64,000 bases of DNA from Adineta ricciae. Its lineage: Eukaryota; Rotifera; Eurotatoria; Adinetida; Adinetidae. Of the stretch, positions 1 through 11,433 are shown in pieces. The notes beneath the pieces are model-generated. The model did not search any database, was not told the DNA's origin, and worked only from the letters and a program-made list of their open reading frames with translations. The DNA is taken from contig CAJNOJ010000082.1 in the NCBI GenBank assembly GCA_905250025.1, positions 248,001 through 312,000 on the forward strand, in the 5' to 3' direction. Position 1 is the stretch's first letter. Each line of letters starts with the position of its first letter. The position numbers and the translations under genes are program-made.

Positions 1-2
1 TA

Positions 3-1454
3 CTTTCGAATGATAATAAACAACGACTTAACGAAATTGATATATTATCTCCACATTCTCTAAAAACAAGAGTGTCGAATCTTCGTATTGGTCAATACAA
101 ATTTCAGTTGACATTAACAACCAATGACGAAGAATATACATCGAAAAAAGATGTTCTTGTCGTTGTTTACACTCAAAATGGTAAACCACCGAAAGTGTCC
201 ATTAATCTTGAAACAAGCCGTGTCAATATTCTGAATAATCTCATCATTTTGAATGGATCTGCAACAACTGCTGATTATGGGATCGACCGATGGCAATGGA
301 AAAAGAGTCCATCGAGTCCAGCCATCGGAAACTTTCTCAACAATTCCGATCGATCGCCGATGGCATACGTAACGAACTTGATCGAAGGTTCCTATGTTTT
401 CATTCTTCAAGTTTATGATGATCGACAGCAAATGAGTGAAGCCAATATCACTGTTCGTGTTGGTGGTATACCAAATGCTGAACAATTAGTTGAAATCATC
501 TTTTTATCTAAGCCATATCTCCATCAACAAACACTTGACAATCTTCTTGCGCAGATTCGCGTTTTTCTCATTGATATTCTACCAAACATCGATATAGTCA
601 TGATTGGAATGCCAAAAGAGAACACTTTGTTAATAAAAGCAATCGACTCCAAGACCAACGCGATTGTTTCACCAAAATTAGTTGCCAATCATTTACAAGA
701 CAAAATCAAATCGTTACGCTCGGCATCAAATATGAATATCATATCTATCGATACTTATTTATGTTTATCAAATTGCTCAAACCATGGTAAATGTGATCAT
801 AAGACGAAGCATTGCGTGTGCAATCGATACCGTATGGAAAACTGGTTTAAATCTCTCGTTCAAAAAGAACCCAATTGTGGTAAGAATTAATGTCAGACAC
901 TTTTTCGAAATACAAATGAAATTTTTCTTTGATAGATTTTATCGTGCATTATGTGGTTTTAATATCAATTGTTACTGTTATTTTTGCGCTTCTCTTTTGT
1001 TGGCTATGTTTATGCTGCTGTTTGCGTTGGCGTCGTCGTCGAAATTTATTGGAACGTCGAAAACGTATTCGATATCAATTATTACACGAAGATGACGAAG
1101 ACATTAATGACACTGAAAGTCCACGAAGTCCGAAAGAGAAGCTCAAGAGTAAATTTCGTTTGACGAAAAAGAGTATGTTCAGGTGAAAATGTCACTTTCT
1201 CTCTGTAGGAGAATTTCGTTTTAGATAAAACCAAACCATCCAATTTGATTATTTCCGAATCGGATTGCGATGTTTCAGATGAACATGGCGAACAAACACT
1301 TTATGATAAACCACTTCTTACCGCCAAACTACAAATGAGCTCATCCTTCGGCAAAAATCGTGGATTGAAAGTTCCAGTACAAGATAGTAATGGTAGTCCG
1401 ATGTTACGCAATAGTGGACAATCGCCAACAACCACCGACAATAGTGTCGCTTAA
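3..1454 (+). CDS. KIAA0319-like PKD-domain membrane protein, C-terminal part
   Basis: The reading frame is already open at the window edge, so the 5' end is missing. Exons are about 3-879, 936-1172 and 1225-1454, with GT-AG introns of 56 and 52 bases. The first exon encodes the end of PKD-type beta-sandwich repeats (for example 'EGSYVFILQVYDD'). A short cysteine cluster follows (CSNHGKCDHKTKHCVC), then a single hydrophobic span (residues FIVHYVV to CWLCLCC) followed at once by basic residues, and a cytoplasmic tail rich in Ser and acidic residues. This order (PKD repeats, Cys cluster, one TM, short tail) is that of KIAA0319/KIAA0319L, single-pass glycoproteins of the plasma membrane and endosomes linked in vertebrates to neuronal migration and receptor trafficking. 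The tail contains YDKPLL, a possible tyrosine endocytosis motif. The orthologue assignment is inferred from architecture. Confidence 0.75.
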
Positions 1455-1708
1455 GAATTTCAAGCGAATCTCTTCCGTTGTGATAAACTAAACAAAACAA
1501 AACAAGAACTCTCATGTTTTTTTTTGCTTTATTGTGTTTTTCTTCAAATTCTATATTATTCAACGACTGTTTTCAACTGATTTCATCTATTTATCTTTAG
1601 TATCAAAGTTTATTATTATATATATTTTTTCTTTGATAGTGAACAAGAAAAAGACATGATATTTCTTCATTTTTAGATTCTCTGTATTCTTCTTTTTTCA
1701 AATTAATC

Positions 1709-3865
1709 ATGTCACTCATCTGTTCTCGTAAGTAAATATTCGATTCTCATCGGAGATAAGATCAACTCTGTACAATATTGTTTTAGTTTCGAACGAAGTA
1801 CCTGAACAGCCAGTTCTTTCACCTGTCTCTGGTTGTATTTATGAAAAACGCTTGATTATTAAGTATCTACGAGAATCACCCAATGATCCAATCACTGGCC
1901 AACCATTGACAGAAGAACAGCTCATCGAAGTGAAAGGTATGACGCGCATCGATTGAATCTTGACCGTTTATGTCGTAAATTATAGTTACACCACTTGGCA
2001 AGCCCAAACCACCATCAGCAACTAGTATTCCAGCTATTCTTAAAATGCTACAAGATGAATGGGATGCTTGTATGTTACATAGTTTCACACTTCGCCAACA
2101 ATTACAAACAGCTCGACAAGGTTTGTTTTCAGATTTTCTACATTAAATTATGCGCATTATTATGTCTCGTTTATCAATAGAACTTTCACATGTTATGTAT
2201 CAGCATGATGCTGCGTGCCGTGTCATCGCACGTCTCAACAAAGAAGTTACAGCAGCACGTGAAGCTTTAGCTACATTGAAACCACAAGCAGGCATTTCAC
2301 AACCGACTGCGGCGGTAAGAACAATTGAATTTCCATCGATAAAGCCTATCTGAATGATGTTTAGCAATATACCAATGACCAGTCAACACCGACAACTCAT
2401 CATGGAGGCGGTGATGCTTCACAAGCGGGAGCAAATGCTTCCGAAGGCATGACCGAAGAAATAATTCAGAAAGTAAACACAATAAGTCGTTGCTTTTTTC
2501 AAGAAAAATATCTTCTTCGTTTCATTTACAGTTACAAGACAAAGCATCAGTTTTGACACAATTACGTAAACAACGTGGCAAACATGTTCCTGAAGGTTTA
2601 ACTACGGTCGACGAAATGAAAAGCTTTCGTTGTTCTGCCACACATACAGTATGGATCCACATCATACACTTTTTTCCACTCCACTTCCTTCTCGTCATAG
2701 GCTTTACACAGTGCCAGCAATCCCGGTATCCTAGCACTGGATATTTCATCGAAAAACTCCAGTATTGTAATTACTGGTGGAAATGATCGTCAAGCTGTAG
2801 TATTCAATCGAGATAGCGAACAAGTGGTAGCAACATTGAAAGGTCACCAAAAAAAAGTTACACATGTTATTCACCATTTCGAAGAAGTATAAAAACACAC
2901 ATTAACCTACACAGCTTGTCAAACTTATTTCACTTCTTCAATTCTCGTTTCAGGATATTGCTGTCACAGCGAGCGCAGATTCAAGTATTCGTGTTTGGCA
3001 TATACCATCAGCTCAGTGCTTGAAAGTTCTCAAAGCTCACGATAGCGCTATAACTGGTCTTTCACTTCATCCAACTGGTGATTATGTTCTCTCGAGCGCA
3101 ACTGATAATTACTGGGCACTGTCAGATTTACGCACGGGAAAATTAATTACCAAAGTTCAAGATTCAACATCACAACGAGGTATAAAGAAAAATGTCATTG
3201 ATTGATTTGATATGAAAGTTTGTATAGGATTAACTTGTGCACAATTTCATCCTGATGGTATTATCTTTGGTGTGGGAACACAGGATAGTGTGATTAAAAT
3301 TTGGGACTTGAAAGAGTGCAATAATGTTGCTGATTTTCCAGGCCATGCTGGCAGTATAAATACAATTGCCTTTTCAGAAAATGGTACTACCCAAACGCAT
3401 TTTCTTTACTAATAATTGTTGAATTTAATTTGGTCTGTTAAGGTTATTATTTGGCAACAGCAGCTGAAGATGCATCGATCAAATTATGGGATTTACGTAA
3501 ATTAAGAAACTTCAAAACCATTACACTTGAAGACCGCTATGAAGTGAAGTTCTATATTTCTTCTTACGGTTAATTTATAAGTTTTCTTCTCTTTCAGATT
3601 CGCGATCTTGTCTTTGATCAAAGTGGAATGTATCTCGGTGTCGCCGGTACTGATGTTCGGTAAGAGCATCTAAAAATAGATTGTTTTCTTTTACTCATGT
3701 GGTATTTGTAGAGTATATCAAGCCAAACAATGGGATTTACTCAAAGTCTTCAATGATCATACAGCAGTAGCAACTGGCATTCGATTTGGTTCTAATGCGA
3801 AGTATATCGCTAGTTCAAGCATCGATCGTTCATTGAAATTTTACGAACGATTGTCTCAAGAATAG
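1709..3865 (+). CDS. PRPF19: Pre-mRNA-processing factor 19 (U-box E3 ligase, Prp19/NTC complex)
   Basis: Twelve exons join in frame to about 515 residues: 1709-1727, 1787-1936, 1986-2120, 2181-2314, 2365-2472, 2532-2648, 2701-2886, 2954-3179, 3228-3383, 3443-3543, 3598-3659, 3712-3865. The N-terminus [20 protein letters not shown] is the PRP19 U-box. The coiled-coil region follows ([20 protein letters not shown]), then a C-terminal seven-bladed WD40 propeller (for example 'IKIWDLKE', '[14 protein letters not shown]'). The human protein is 504 residues, so the length fits. PRPF19 is the ubiquitin ligase scaffold of the spliceosomal NineTeen complex and acts in the nucleus in spliceosome activation and DNA-damage signalling. 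All introns are 49-67 bases. A polypyrimidine tract ending in AG lies about 33 bases before the ATG. No lesion is seen. Confidence 0.97.
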
Positions 3866-5410
3866 ATATCGTAGGATGATTAGACAGATCAATATGAACA
3901 TTTCTTTGATGAGAATTTTCTTTTGTACGTGTGTGTATGACTTTTGAAGAGAGAAAAAGCTGTGTTGTTGTTATTATTCTTCTTGTTTTTTTTTCTGTAG
4001 TTATTCGAATAAAAAAAAACAACAAATGATGTGAATGTATACAGAAAACCCCCGAATAGTAATTATTGAATCAACAAGAAAGAAAAAAAATAGTAAATGG
4101 AAAGAAGAAAAGTTCGAATTCATTAGTGAAGGAATTTCAATGACATACAGGAAATTAATGACAAATATCACAAAGCAGAATCTGTTAAAAAGATTTGTTT
4201 TCATTTCCTTTGGTTTTCCTCCTTTGTGCACTCAGTCAATGTTTGTCGCATCGCTTAGAATTGAAAGAACTTTGCTTGTTAGTGACTCTCTACTCAAAGC
4301 TCAGCATGTAATCTATCAAGTATATCAACACAGATCTTTCATTACACATTTCTTGACTTATAACTATCATTTTATAGTTATCTATTTATCTATCGCGTGT
4401 GTCTAATGAGATTGTCGTCTTTGATTAGTAATTTTTTTATTTTTGACGCTCTTTTCCTCGATTGAAATGCCAGGACAAGCTACTTGTTAATCCTAATAAA
4501 TGGATGTACACATATTCCAGCACTCATCATTTTGCTTTTGGTTAATCATCGATTATTGATGTGTTTAGATCGTAGAAAATATGAAGATTCTAATGCAAAC
4601 AGCCGAATACATCGACAACATGTGTAATATATCCTTGAGCGATGTGTGTCGTCACAGTAAGAGATAGGGAGAAGAACGTTTACAATCGAAGACCTGATAC
4701 TGTCGTTGATTAGACTTGTCAAGCTGTTAAAGATCGACGCCATAAAAAGCAAGTCGACTGCAAAGAAGTGTATTTCCTTATTGACGAAACGGTTTCTATG
4801 TCATGTATTACTTTCGTCTAAGTTGATCAGGTCAATAAGCTCAAGAACAGAAGTGAATGTAAGAACGAGTCTACTTGTGCTATTTCCGTTGTCTTTTTCT
4901 TCGTATTGAAATCCTATATCGACGGAAGTTAGTTGATGCCACTTCTTTCTCTTGTTATGTGCTTTTTTTCTGCTAATCTCCCGTTTGATTGTCAGATATT
5001 ATTAACGTATATCATACATATGATGTCGCCAAAAACAATAACTAGTCATCAGATGCGTTTAAGATGAATAATATATACAAACATGAATTAATCAATAAAA
5101 ATATTGTTCTCTACGCTGATCTCGAGAGAATTTTTCATCAGAATGAGTTTATTTAAGAGTTGACGGATAATAAGTAATACATTTTTTTTCTTCTTCATTC
5201 TTCATTTTTTGTCATTACCAGCATCGTTTCTTGGACCGACCGGAGACAAAGATTATCCACGCGCACGACTTCACTTTCTCTCTCCCTTGAGGTTTTCTCC
5301 CCTGTCGAATCTTTTGACATTGCATCTAAACGCACTCCTTATGTTTGACGTCTTGGTTTCTTCCAGTTAGATAGTAATCATCTATTTTCTTCGTATATTT
5401 ATCAGATAGA
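3866..5410. other. Intergenic, AT-rich
   Basis: The PRPF19 3' UTR begins here; AATAAA-like signals occur near 4010. The longest open frame (4035-4406) has no recognisable domain and low-complexity composition, so I do not call it a gene. Nothing else is identified up to the next start codon. Confidence 0.5.
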
Positions 5411-5890
5411 ATGTTTGGATCGCGAGCATTTACATCAACACAAACTGGTCATAGATGTACGTCATCGGCGAAATTCACCTCTACTAGACAAGCTGAAAAT
5501 GATATTGCAGGTCAATTGAAATGAAACTTTTCCACATGATAAGAGATTCTTTTTCGAACGCTTAGATCGATATCGACTCGATGAAGTAGAAGATGAAACA
5601 CATCCAAAACGAAGTCTAGCGTGTGCTTTAATCTCCACATTGTGTTGTCCGCTTTTAGGTAAATAGTTTCATGAAGTTTGAATTATTTGTAAGAGATTTA
5701 TTCGTCAGGTATTCTTGCTATTTATTATGCGACTCGTGCAGTTCAAGCACATAATCAAGGGTTTTATGCTGAAGCAACAACATTCTACAAAAAATCAATA
5801 CGATGGTCATTGATTACGTTCATTATCGGTCTCGTTCTCGGTTCCATTGTCGCTTTTGGATTCTTTGTCAAAGCTGTTCTCGCTGTTTGA
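5411..5890 (+). CDS. Small two-TM CD225/dispanin-like membrane protein
   Basis: Three exons (5411-5510, 5566-5658, 5709-5890) encode about 124 residues. After a 40-residue polar N-terminus the protein has a first hydrophobic segment with a Cys-Cys-Pro motif (ALISTLCCPLLGILAIYYA), a polar loop with a GFYAEATTFYKKS stretch, and a second TM segment (WSLITFIIGLVLGSIVAFG). This is the layout of the CD225/dispanin superfamily, small membrane proteins that include interferon-induced transmembrane and synapse-differentiation-induced proteins. Membership is inferred from the TM1-loop-TM2 pattern and the A-x-x-x-S-K/R loop. Cell role and location cannot be told from sequence. The ATG lies 5 bases after an AG preceded by a T-rich tract, a possible trans-splice acceptor. 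Confidence 0.7.
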
Positions 5891-6546
5891 ATTACTCAAA
5901 AATGATCTACTTATCTTCATTGTAATTTCTAAATTCACATACATTGTCTGCGACTAATGTCCATAGACATTCAGAATATTATTGGCATTTCAAATAGACA
6001 ATGTCGACTATAGTTAGTTGTGTACATAATGAATGTCATACTCTAGTCTGATATTGAAAAGCAAGTATGATATGCGTACAATTGGAACTACTCATGCGGT
6101 GGATCTTTTCGTTTTGTTTTGTTTTGTTTTTTTCTCTTTGTATTTGTATCATCAATAAATTGAAAAAGTACTTAAAGTGAGATTTATCTATTCGAAAGGA
6201 TTATTAGCAAATCGCCTACATAAAGCGTTTAAATAGCATCGGTATGGTTTGCTTTCAAGCAAAAGTCATGTTTTCACGTTTCGTTCTTTCTGATCTAATG
6301 GCCTTTTTGTTGTATACCCAATCAGTTATCTTTTTACATACGAAACAACTAGTGAAATATGTTATTGATTTATTTTGAAAGCTAATCTATTCTGTTTTAT
6401 AGAAGCAAATCAAAGTACAAGAGAATAGATCACGACATTTCGACAAAGTTCTGAAAGGATAAAGAGAATAAAAAGGATAATATTCATTCTTGTACAATAG
6501 CATTAGTTTTTTTGATTGATTCTCAATTACGTTCGACGTCGAAAAG
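5891..6546. other. Intergenic
   Basis: Non-coding AT-rich spacer between the CD225-like gene and the Kunitz gene, with a likely polyadenylation signal (AATAAA) near 6154. No open frame or RNA gene is recognised. Confidence 0.5.
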
Positions 6547-7415
6547 ATGTTTCTTTCGGTTGTCATATTTCTATTCTTCTCCTTTGGCCACGCGCAATAT
6601 TCTTATCAACAAGGGCGATATGCGTATAATAATTTTAACCCATGGTCAACCTATTCAACATGGAATCAAGGAGCTCGACAAAGTAAATCTTGAAGTGAAT
6701 GTATCATATTATCCTACAGATCGATTGATTTGATCTTTGTTAGCACAAGCAACTGTTCGTGGAAATCTCCTCAATGAAGATACATCTCCATTACCATACG
6801 GTTCGCAAATCAGTGTTTCACTTGTCGATGTTTCTCTTCAAGATGTTGCATCTCGTCCACTGAATACAATGGTCCTCTACGGATCTTATCGTTTTCCAAT
6901 CGCTTTCGAAATTCCATATTCAATGATGCAAGTTCAACAGAACGGAAATACCATTGGACAGTACGCGATTCAAGCACGTATTGAAAAAGATGGTCAGTTA
7001 CTTTACATCAACGATCAGTACACACCAGTACAGTTAATTCCGGCGCCGATCAATCCTGTGAATGTAATGATGAAAAAAATCGGAATCACGACAAATCCTG
7101 GTAAGACAATTTGCGGTATTTATCTGTGCGAAGGATACTTTTTATTTAGGAGCGGGCGGAATTTACACAACCGGATCGCCGATCACAAACAACATATACA
7201 ATTGTCAACAGATTCCCGATGTTGGACCGTGTCGAGCCTTCATTGAACAGTACTATTTCAATTCACAATTAGGTAGTTGCCAAGTTTTTATCTGGGGCGG
7301 ATGCGGTGGCAATCAAAATCGATTCGAAACTCGTTATGATTGTGAACGTGCTTGTTCATCCTATCAACGACCACGCATGTCTTTGAATAACATTCGACAA
7401 AAATGGATACAATAA
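6547..7415 (+). CDS. Secreted protein: YbaY/YscW-like domain fused to a Kunitz inhibitor domain
   Basis: Exons 6547-6682, 6744-7100 and 7150-7415 join to about 252 residues. Residues 1-17 (MFLSVVIFLFFSFGHAQ) form a signal peptide. Residues about 48-160 resemble the bacterial YbaY/YscW lipoprotein family: TVRGNLLNED, LPYGSQISVSLVDVSLQDV and FEIPYSMM match the 'V-x-G-x-V ... LP-x-x-x-x-x-V-x-L-x-D-x-S-L-x-D' pattern. The last part is a textbook Kunitz/BPTI domain with cysteine spacing C-8-C-15-C-7-C-12-C-3-C. Its residue after the second Cys (the usual P1 position) is Arg, which in this family favours trypsin-like protease targets. The protein is probably extracellular. The domain combination is unusual and is discussed as a finding. 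The domain calls are from pattern recognition, not a profile search. Confidence 0.85.
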
Positions 7416-8574
7416 AAATGTTCTTTTTTTTCTCCACAATTTACAGAACTCAAACAGTTGAATTTCCGATAACGTGCATCAATAATCCACAGAGTGAATT
7501 CATATCGTAGTTATAGTGTACAATAATAGAATGAAAATCTGGGTTATTGTTGTGCAAGAACATCGCTATGTTTACATTTGCTCGCGAAAAAGAATTTCCA
7601 TTGCATCGACACTATGGTTACGAAAAATATCTGCACGTGTATGTTGTAAGATAAAAATACTTTGTTTTTCGGAAGTAGGACGTCATTCAAGAGTCAGATG
7701 GAAGGGTAATGAAAATCTTTGTATCTGGAGCGAAAACATATAGAACAATGTATGTTAGTTGAATATCAAACGATAAATCTGACTTTTACATACTTAAGAG
7801 GCAAACAACCCTGGATAAGCGACATATGACACATGTCATCCATAGAAAAATCACATGACAGAACCTCTCATATTTATACGTACACGAGGTTTAAGAACAG
7901 AATAACGCCTCACCTATGCTTATTTGACATGATTATCAACTGATAAAATATTATGTTCTATTGCGTCGTATGTTGAGAGAAAAAAAACGAGATTGTTGCT
8001 GTTTATTCAGAATGTTAATCAAATAACTTTCCATGCTGCGTCAGTTTTAGTTTTATTTAAGTTTTTTTTGTGTTACACAGAGAGAAGAAAAACGAAAGAA
8101 CAAAACAAAATGGTTAGTTTGTTGTTGTTTTCACAAGACTAGGCAAAACACCAAAGAATAACAACCGACAAGAAGAATTTTCTATTCTTCTTTTTCGATC
8201 TTTCTCATTTTGAGCAAGACAAAACCATTACGTATATATGAAACATTCCAAGACAAGTTTGCTAACAGAAAGACATATACACCAACAATAAAAAAGAGAA
8301 AAAAAAAAGAAAAGAAACGGACATCTAATCTAACAACATCCATTGAAACTGCTTCATATATATGCATATATATATGTAGAACAAAGAAAAAATAAGCACA
8401 CCGGAGTAGAAGAATAGAACTGTTCTATACGAAAGGATTTGGATAATACAAGAAGAAGAAGAAAAAACAAATTAAAAAATCAACGAGCTGGTGTATCAGT
8501 TTCATTTTGGTGATATCGATAAACTCGAATATGATTTCGTTTTATCATACAACAGAGAAACAAGTAAACGAAGA
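7416..8574. other. Intergenic, low complexity
   Basis: AT-rich spacer of about 1.2 kb with A-rich tracts (8280-8320, 8440-8480) and a TA-rich stretch near 8355-8380. Open frames here (7516-7743, 8182-8395 on both strands) are short, compositionally biased and unlike any family I know. No gene is supported. Confidence 0.5.
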
Positions 8575-9116
8575 TCACATATCCATCGAAAATTGATCAT
8601 CACCGTCTATACAGAAGAAGTTCATTCGAAAAGAAATTTTACGATCAATTGATCTAACCTTTTTTAACTGATTTTGAACGATCAGATTTCGATAAGTTCG
8701 ACTTATCAACTGACGATCCTGCTCGGTCCTTTTTATCTGTGCTATGACCATTTTCCACAACATCACCATTCTTGTCCGGCCCCGGAATCAAGGTAACTAT
8801 TACAAAACATACATTGTTCCTACACGCTCCTCGTTTCCTTCTTATGATACGAACCTTCCGGAATAAATGGCAAATTCGGCGGCGAACGTGTCATAGGTGA
8901 GTCGCGACGAGAAAGTAAGAAAGCCCGATCGTAATAAATACGACTGCCTAAATTGTTTCTTTGAAATAGCATCAAAACAAAATCACGTCTTTTCTTTCTA
9001 CCTCCTGGTGTTGTTGAAAAAATGCTTCCACCTGGTGTTTCACCGTAATGAAGTGGCATATCTTTTGGATCATGTACAACCAAACGACGGATTGGAATAC
9101 CTTCAGTGCTACTCAT
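8575..9116 (-). CDS. EIF4EBP: Eukaryotic initiation factor 4E-binding protein (4E-BP)
   Basis: Four exons on the minus strand (9116-9002, 8947-8855, 8796-8659, 8606-8575) give about 125 residues, close to the 118-120 of human 4E-BPs. The protein begins MSSTEGIPIRRLVV. It carries the phosphorylation-site region SIFSTTPG (Thr37/46 type). The eIF4E-binding motif is RIYYDRAFLL (Y-x-x-x-x-L-phi), followed by SPMTRSPPNLPFIP. It ends in the TOS motif FSMDM, the raptor-docking equivalent of FEMDI. 4E-BP sequesters the cap-binding protein eIF4E and represses translation until mTORC1 phosphorylates it. The last coding exon is only 32 bases and carries the TOS motif. An AG acceptor lies 18 bases upstream of the ATG. 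Confidence 0.95.
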
Positions 9117-9579
9117 CGCGTGAATTCTGTTTTCCTGAAATAAATCTAAAACAGTAATATCACTCTTTGCTGGCCTCATAGAAAGAATAAAACGTATATA
9201 CGCAGTAAAGATAAAAGAAAATACGCGCATATATATATAGTAACCAGCTCCCATTGTGTGCGTACTAAATAAATATGCACTGCAGAGCACGTGCGTTTAG
9301 ACTCCGTCGTTTCCTTATATTGGCCGGAAGATTTTCTCCAATAGAGAAATACACCATAGAGTTCGCTGTTCATCATGCCTATCTAGAGCTGAATATCTAT
9401 ATATTTATGACATGTGGATTTTTCATAGAAAAAGTGACAAAAAAAACACTAGAGATCAAAAGTATACATATATATAAGGAAACATAAGATATCTGACACG
9501 AAAAGAGAAAAAACAATATAGAGAGATATACAAATCACATCATCAGACTCACTCAAGGTTAAATTTTTATGCACTGAGC
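9117..9579. other. Spacer between HP1 3' end and 4E-BP 5' end
   Basis: Contains the short 4E-BP 5' leader (9117-9134 after a splice acceptor) and AT-rich sequence. Nothing coding is recognised. Confidence 0.5.
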
Positions 9580-10318
9580 TCATTTTGGCGTATTCCACAC
9601 GATTTTTTTCTGAAAAAATTCGATTAGTTCACGTGGAATATAGATATGAGCTATTTCTGATGGAACATATTCACGTAAGATCGGTGAGCCTTGAACATAA
9701 TCAACAGCATAGAGTACTGATGAATCTTTTTGCTTAGCTGCTCCGATGACTGCGCGTACACGCCAACCTTTTTCCACACCGAATACTTTTTTTCGCACTT
9801 CGTTTGTTGCTGCTACTGGTGTCGTAGTCGGCGTCGTGGACAATGGTGGAGATGGCGATGGTGGTGATGATTTTGCATCTTTTGGTGTTACAATAACTGA
9901 GTTTGACGTTTTTTTCTTCTTTTTCGCTGGTGGTGAATCTGCATGATTCGAAGATGACGAAGTAGCTGATAGCGATACACGCTGTTTCTTAGGTGGATCT
10001 TCACCTAAAATCGAGTAAATTGGATTCGAAGTATCAGCATCCACTTGCTGACGTTCAAATTCAGCAATTAAATCAGGATGAATATCATGCTGAGCTTCCC
10101 AAGTATTATCAGCATCGCTGACTAAAAAATAGTACATGTGAATTGCATTAACACATTTAGCAGCACATACATCCAGCCCATTTCAGCAGATATTCACATT
10201 TGCCTTTACGAGTCCGTCTTTTAGCAATAATTTTTTCGACGACGTATTGATCATCAGCTCTTGCTTCGTCCGGTAAATCGAAAAAATCGTTTGGTCTTGT
10301 CGAAGTCGAGCCCGACAT
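9580..10318 (-). CDS. HP1: Heterochromatin protein 1 (chromodomain and chromoshadow domain)
   Basis: Two exons (10318-10171 and 10121-9580) give about 229 residues. The N-terminal chromodomain reads DDQYVVEKIIAKR, EYLLKWAGFSDADNTWEA and keeps the aromatic cage (Tyr, Trp, Phe) that binds methylated histone H3K9. A basic, Ser/Pro/Thr-rich hinge (PPAKKKKKTS) follows. The C-terminal chromoshadow domain (VDYVQGSPILREYVPSEIA to IEFFQKKIVWNTP) retains the terminal Trp used to bind PxVxL partners as a dimer. HP1 proteins pack and silence heterochromatin. The hinge is somewhat longer than in CBX1/3/5. An AG acceptor lies 23 bases before the ATG. I cannot tell which HP1 paralogue it is. Confidence 0.93.
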
Positions 10319-11433
10319 TGATGGTGACAAGAATTATTGATCTAAAAAGAGGATTCATTATAAAAAATTTCCATTCACTCGCAAAAGAATGAACGATGCA
10401 CGAGAAAATATTGATCAGCTTTTTCTTTTTTTCTATTCAACAACTAACAGTAAGCACGAATGAAGGATGTCAGACAGACTGCGTATAAATAATCAGAATT
10501 GAAAGAAGACAATCATGTCGAGATAGAGAACGAGAAAGCCGAACATGCATGTGCATAGCCGGTCGATCGGTGTCTATCTTCACATTCTTTCTCTTTCTCC
10601 TTTTTCTGTCTATATATCTGTGTTTGCCTGTTCGCATTCTATATACATGTGTATACGTGCACTGAGAAGGATTATACACAAGAAAATAAATTATCTTTAT
10701 CTTTAAATCTTCTGTTTTAGTTGATGAATGAATAAACACGAAACAAACAAGATGAGAGATTGTCGAGAATTGAGGTTCGAATGATTTTGATAAATGAACA
10801 AATACTTGTATCGATAGAGGTGATAAAATCTCCTATTGAATTATTCAAAAGATGCGCAATTATGTATCGAAATGTGTCAATTCCGATGTGAACTAATAGA
10901 TCAATCATAAAAGGTGATAAAAGTGTTAGCCAATGATTTATCACTTTCAAAGATCAGCAAAAGAGATTGTTTCATATCATTCAAAAATGAATATCATGGA
11001 ATTATTACAATTGGTGTGAGGCAAAAATGATTGATGTAACCCATCAAAGACCTGAAAGTTATTTCAAGTGCAATCATCGAGAAAAGCGCATCATCGACAT
11101 CAAAAGTTGTACTTGATACAGACGATTTACTTTTGAACAGAAATGTCCTTTTAATGCATTTAAAAGCGTCTCAGGCGAACATGATTTTGCTGTATGTAAT
11201 TAGAATAGACATACATTGCAGTAAGATGAGCGATGGGAGGTGACAGTGCTTCTTTCCGACAGAAATAGAAATCAAATTGACCTTTTTTGAGTACATTTAT
11301 GATGATTACATGAAATTTTATTGTTTCTCAAACGACCATTTTACATGACAACAACAAAAATAGGATAACAACATTTAGTAAACGTCTTTGAATCATTAAT
11401 GTCAATTCTATTGACGAATGGGGCAGACTGACT
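10319..11433. other. Intergenic
   Basis: About 1.1 kb of AT-rich DNA between the HP1 5' end and the P450 3' end. Open frames at 10470-10950 (minus) are short and featureless. A tRNA-like B-box string near 10772 lacks an A box and cloverleaf. No gene is supported. Confidence 0.5.

Noticed and set aside
4035-4406. 123-codon open frame downstream of PRPF19
   Set aside because: No recognisable protein features; both strands are open here as expected by chance in biased sequence.
9746-9946. Plus-strand frame rich in Val, Gly, Asp and Phe
   Set aside because: Shadow of the HP1 hinge on the other strand.
10750-10790. GGTTCGAAT string resembling a tRNA B box
   Set aside because: No A box, acceptor stem or anticodon loop can be folded around it.
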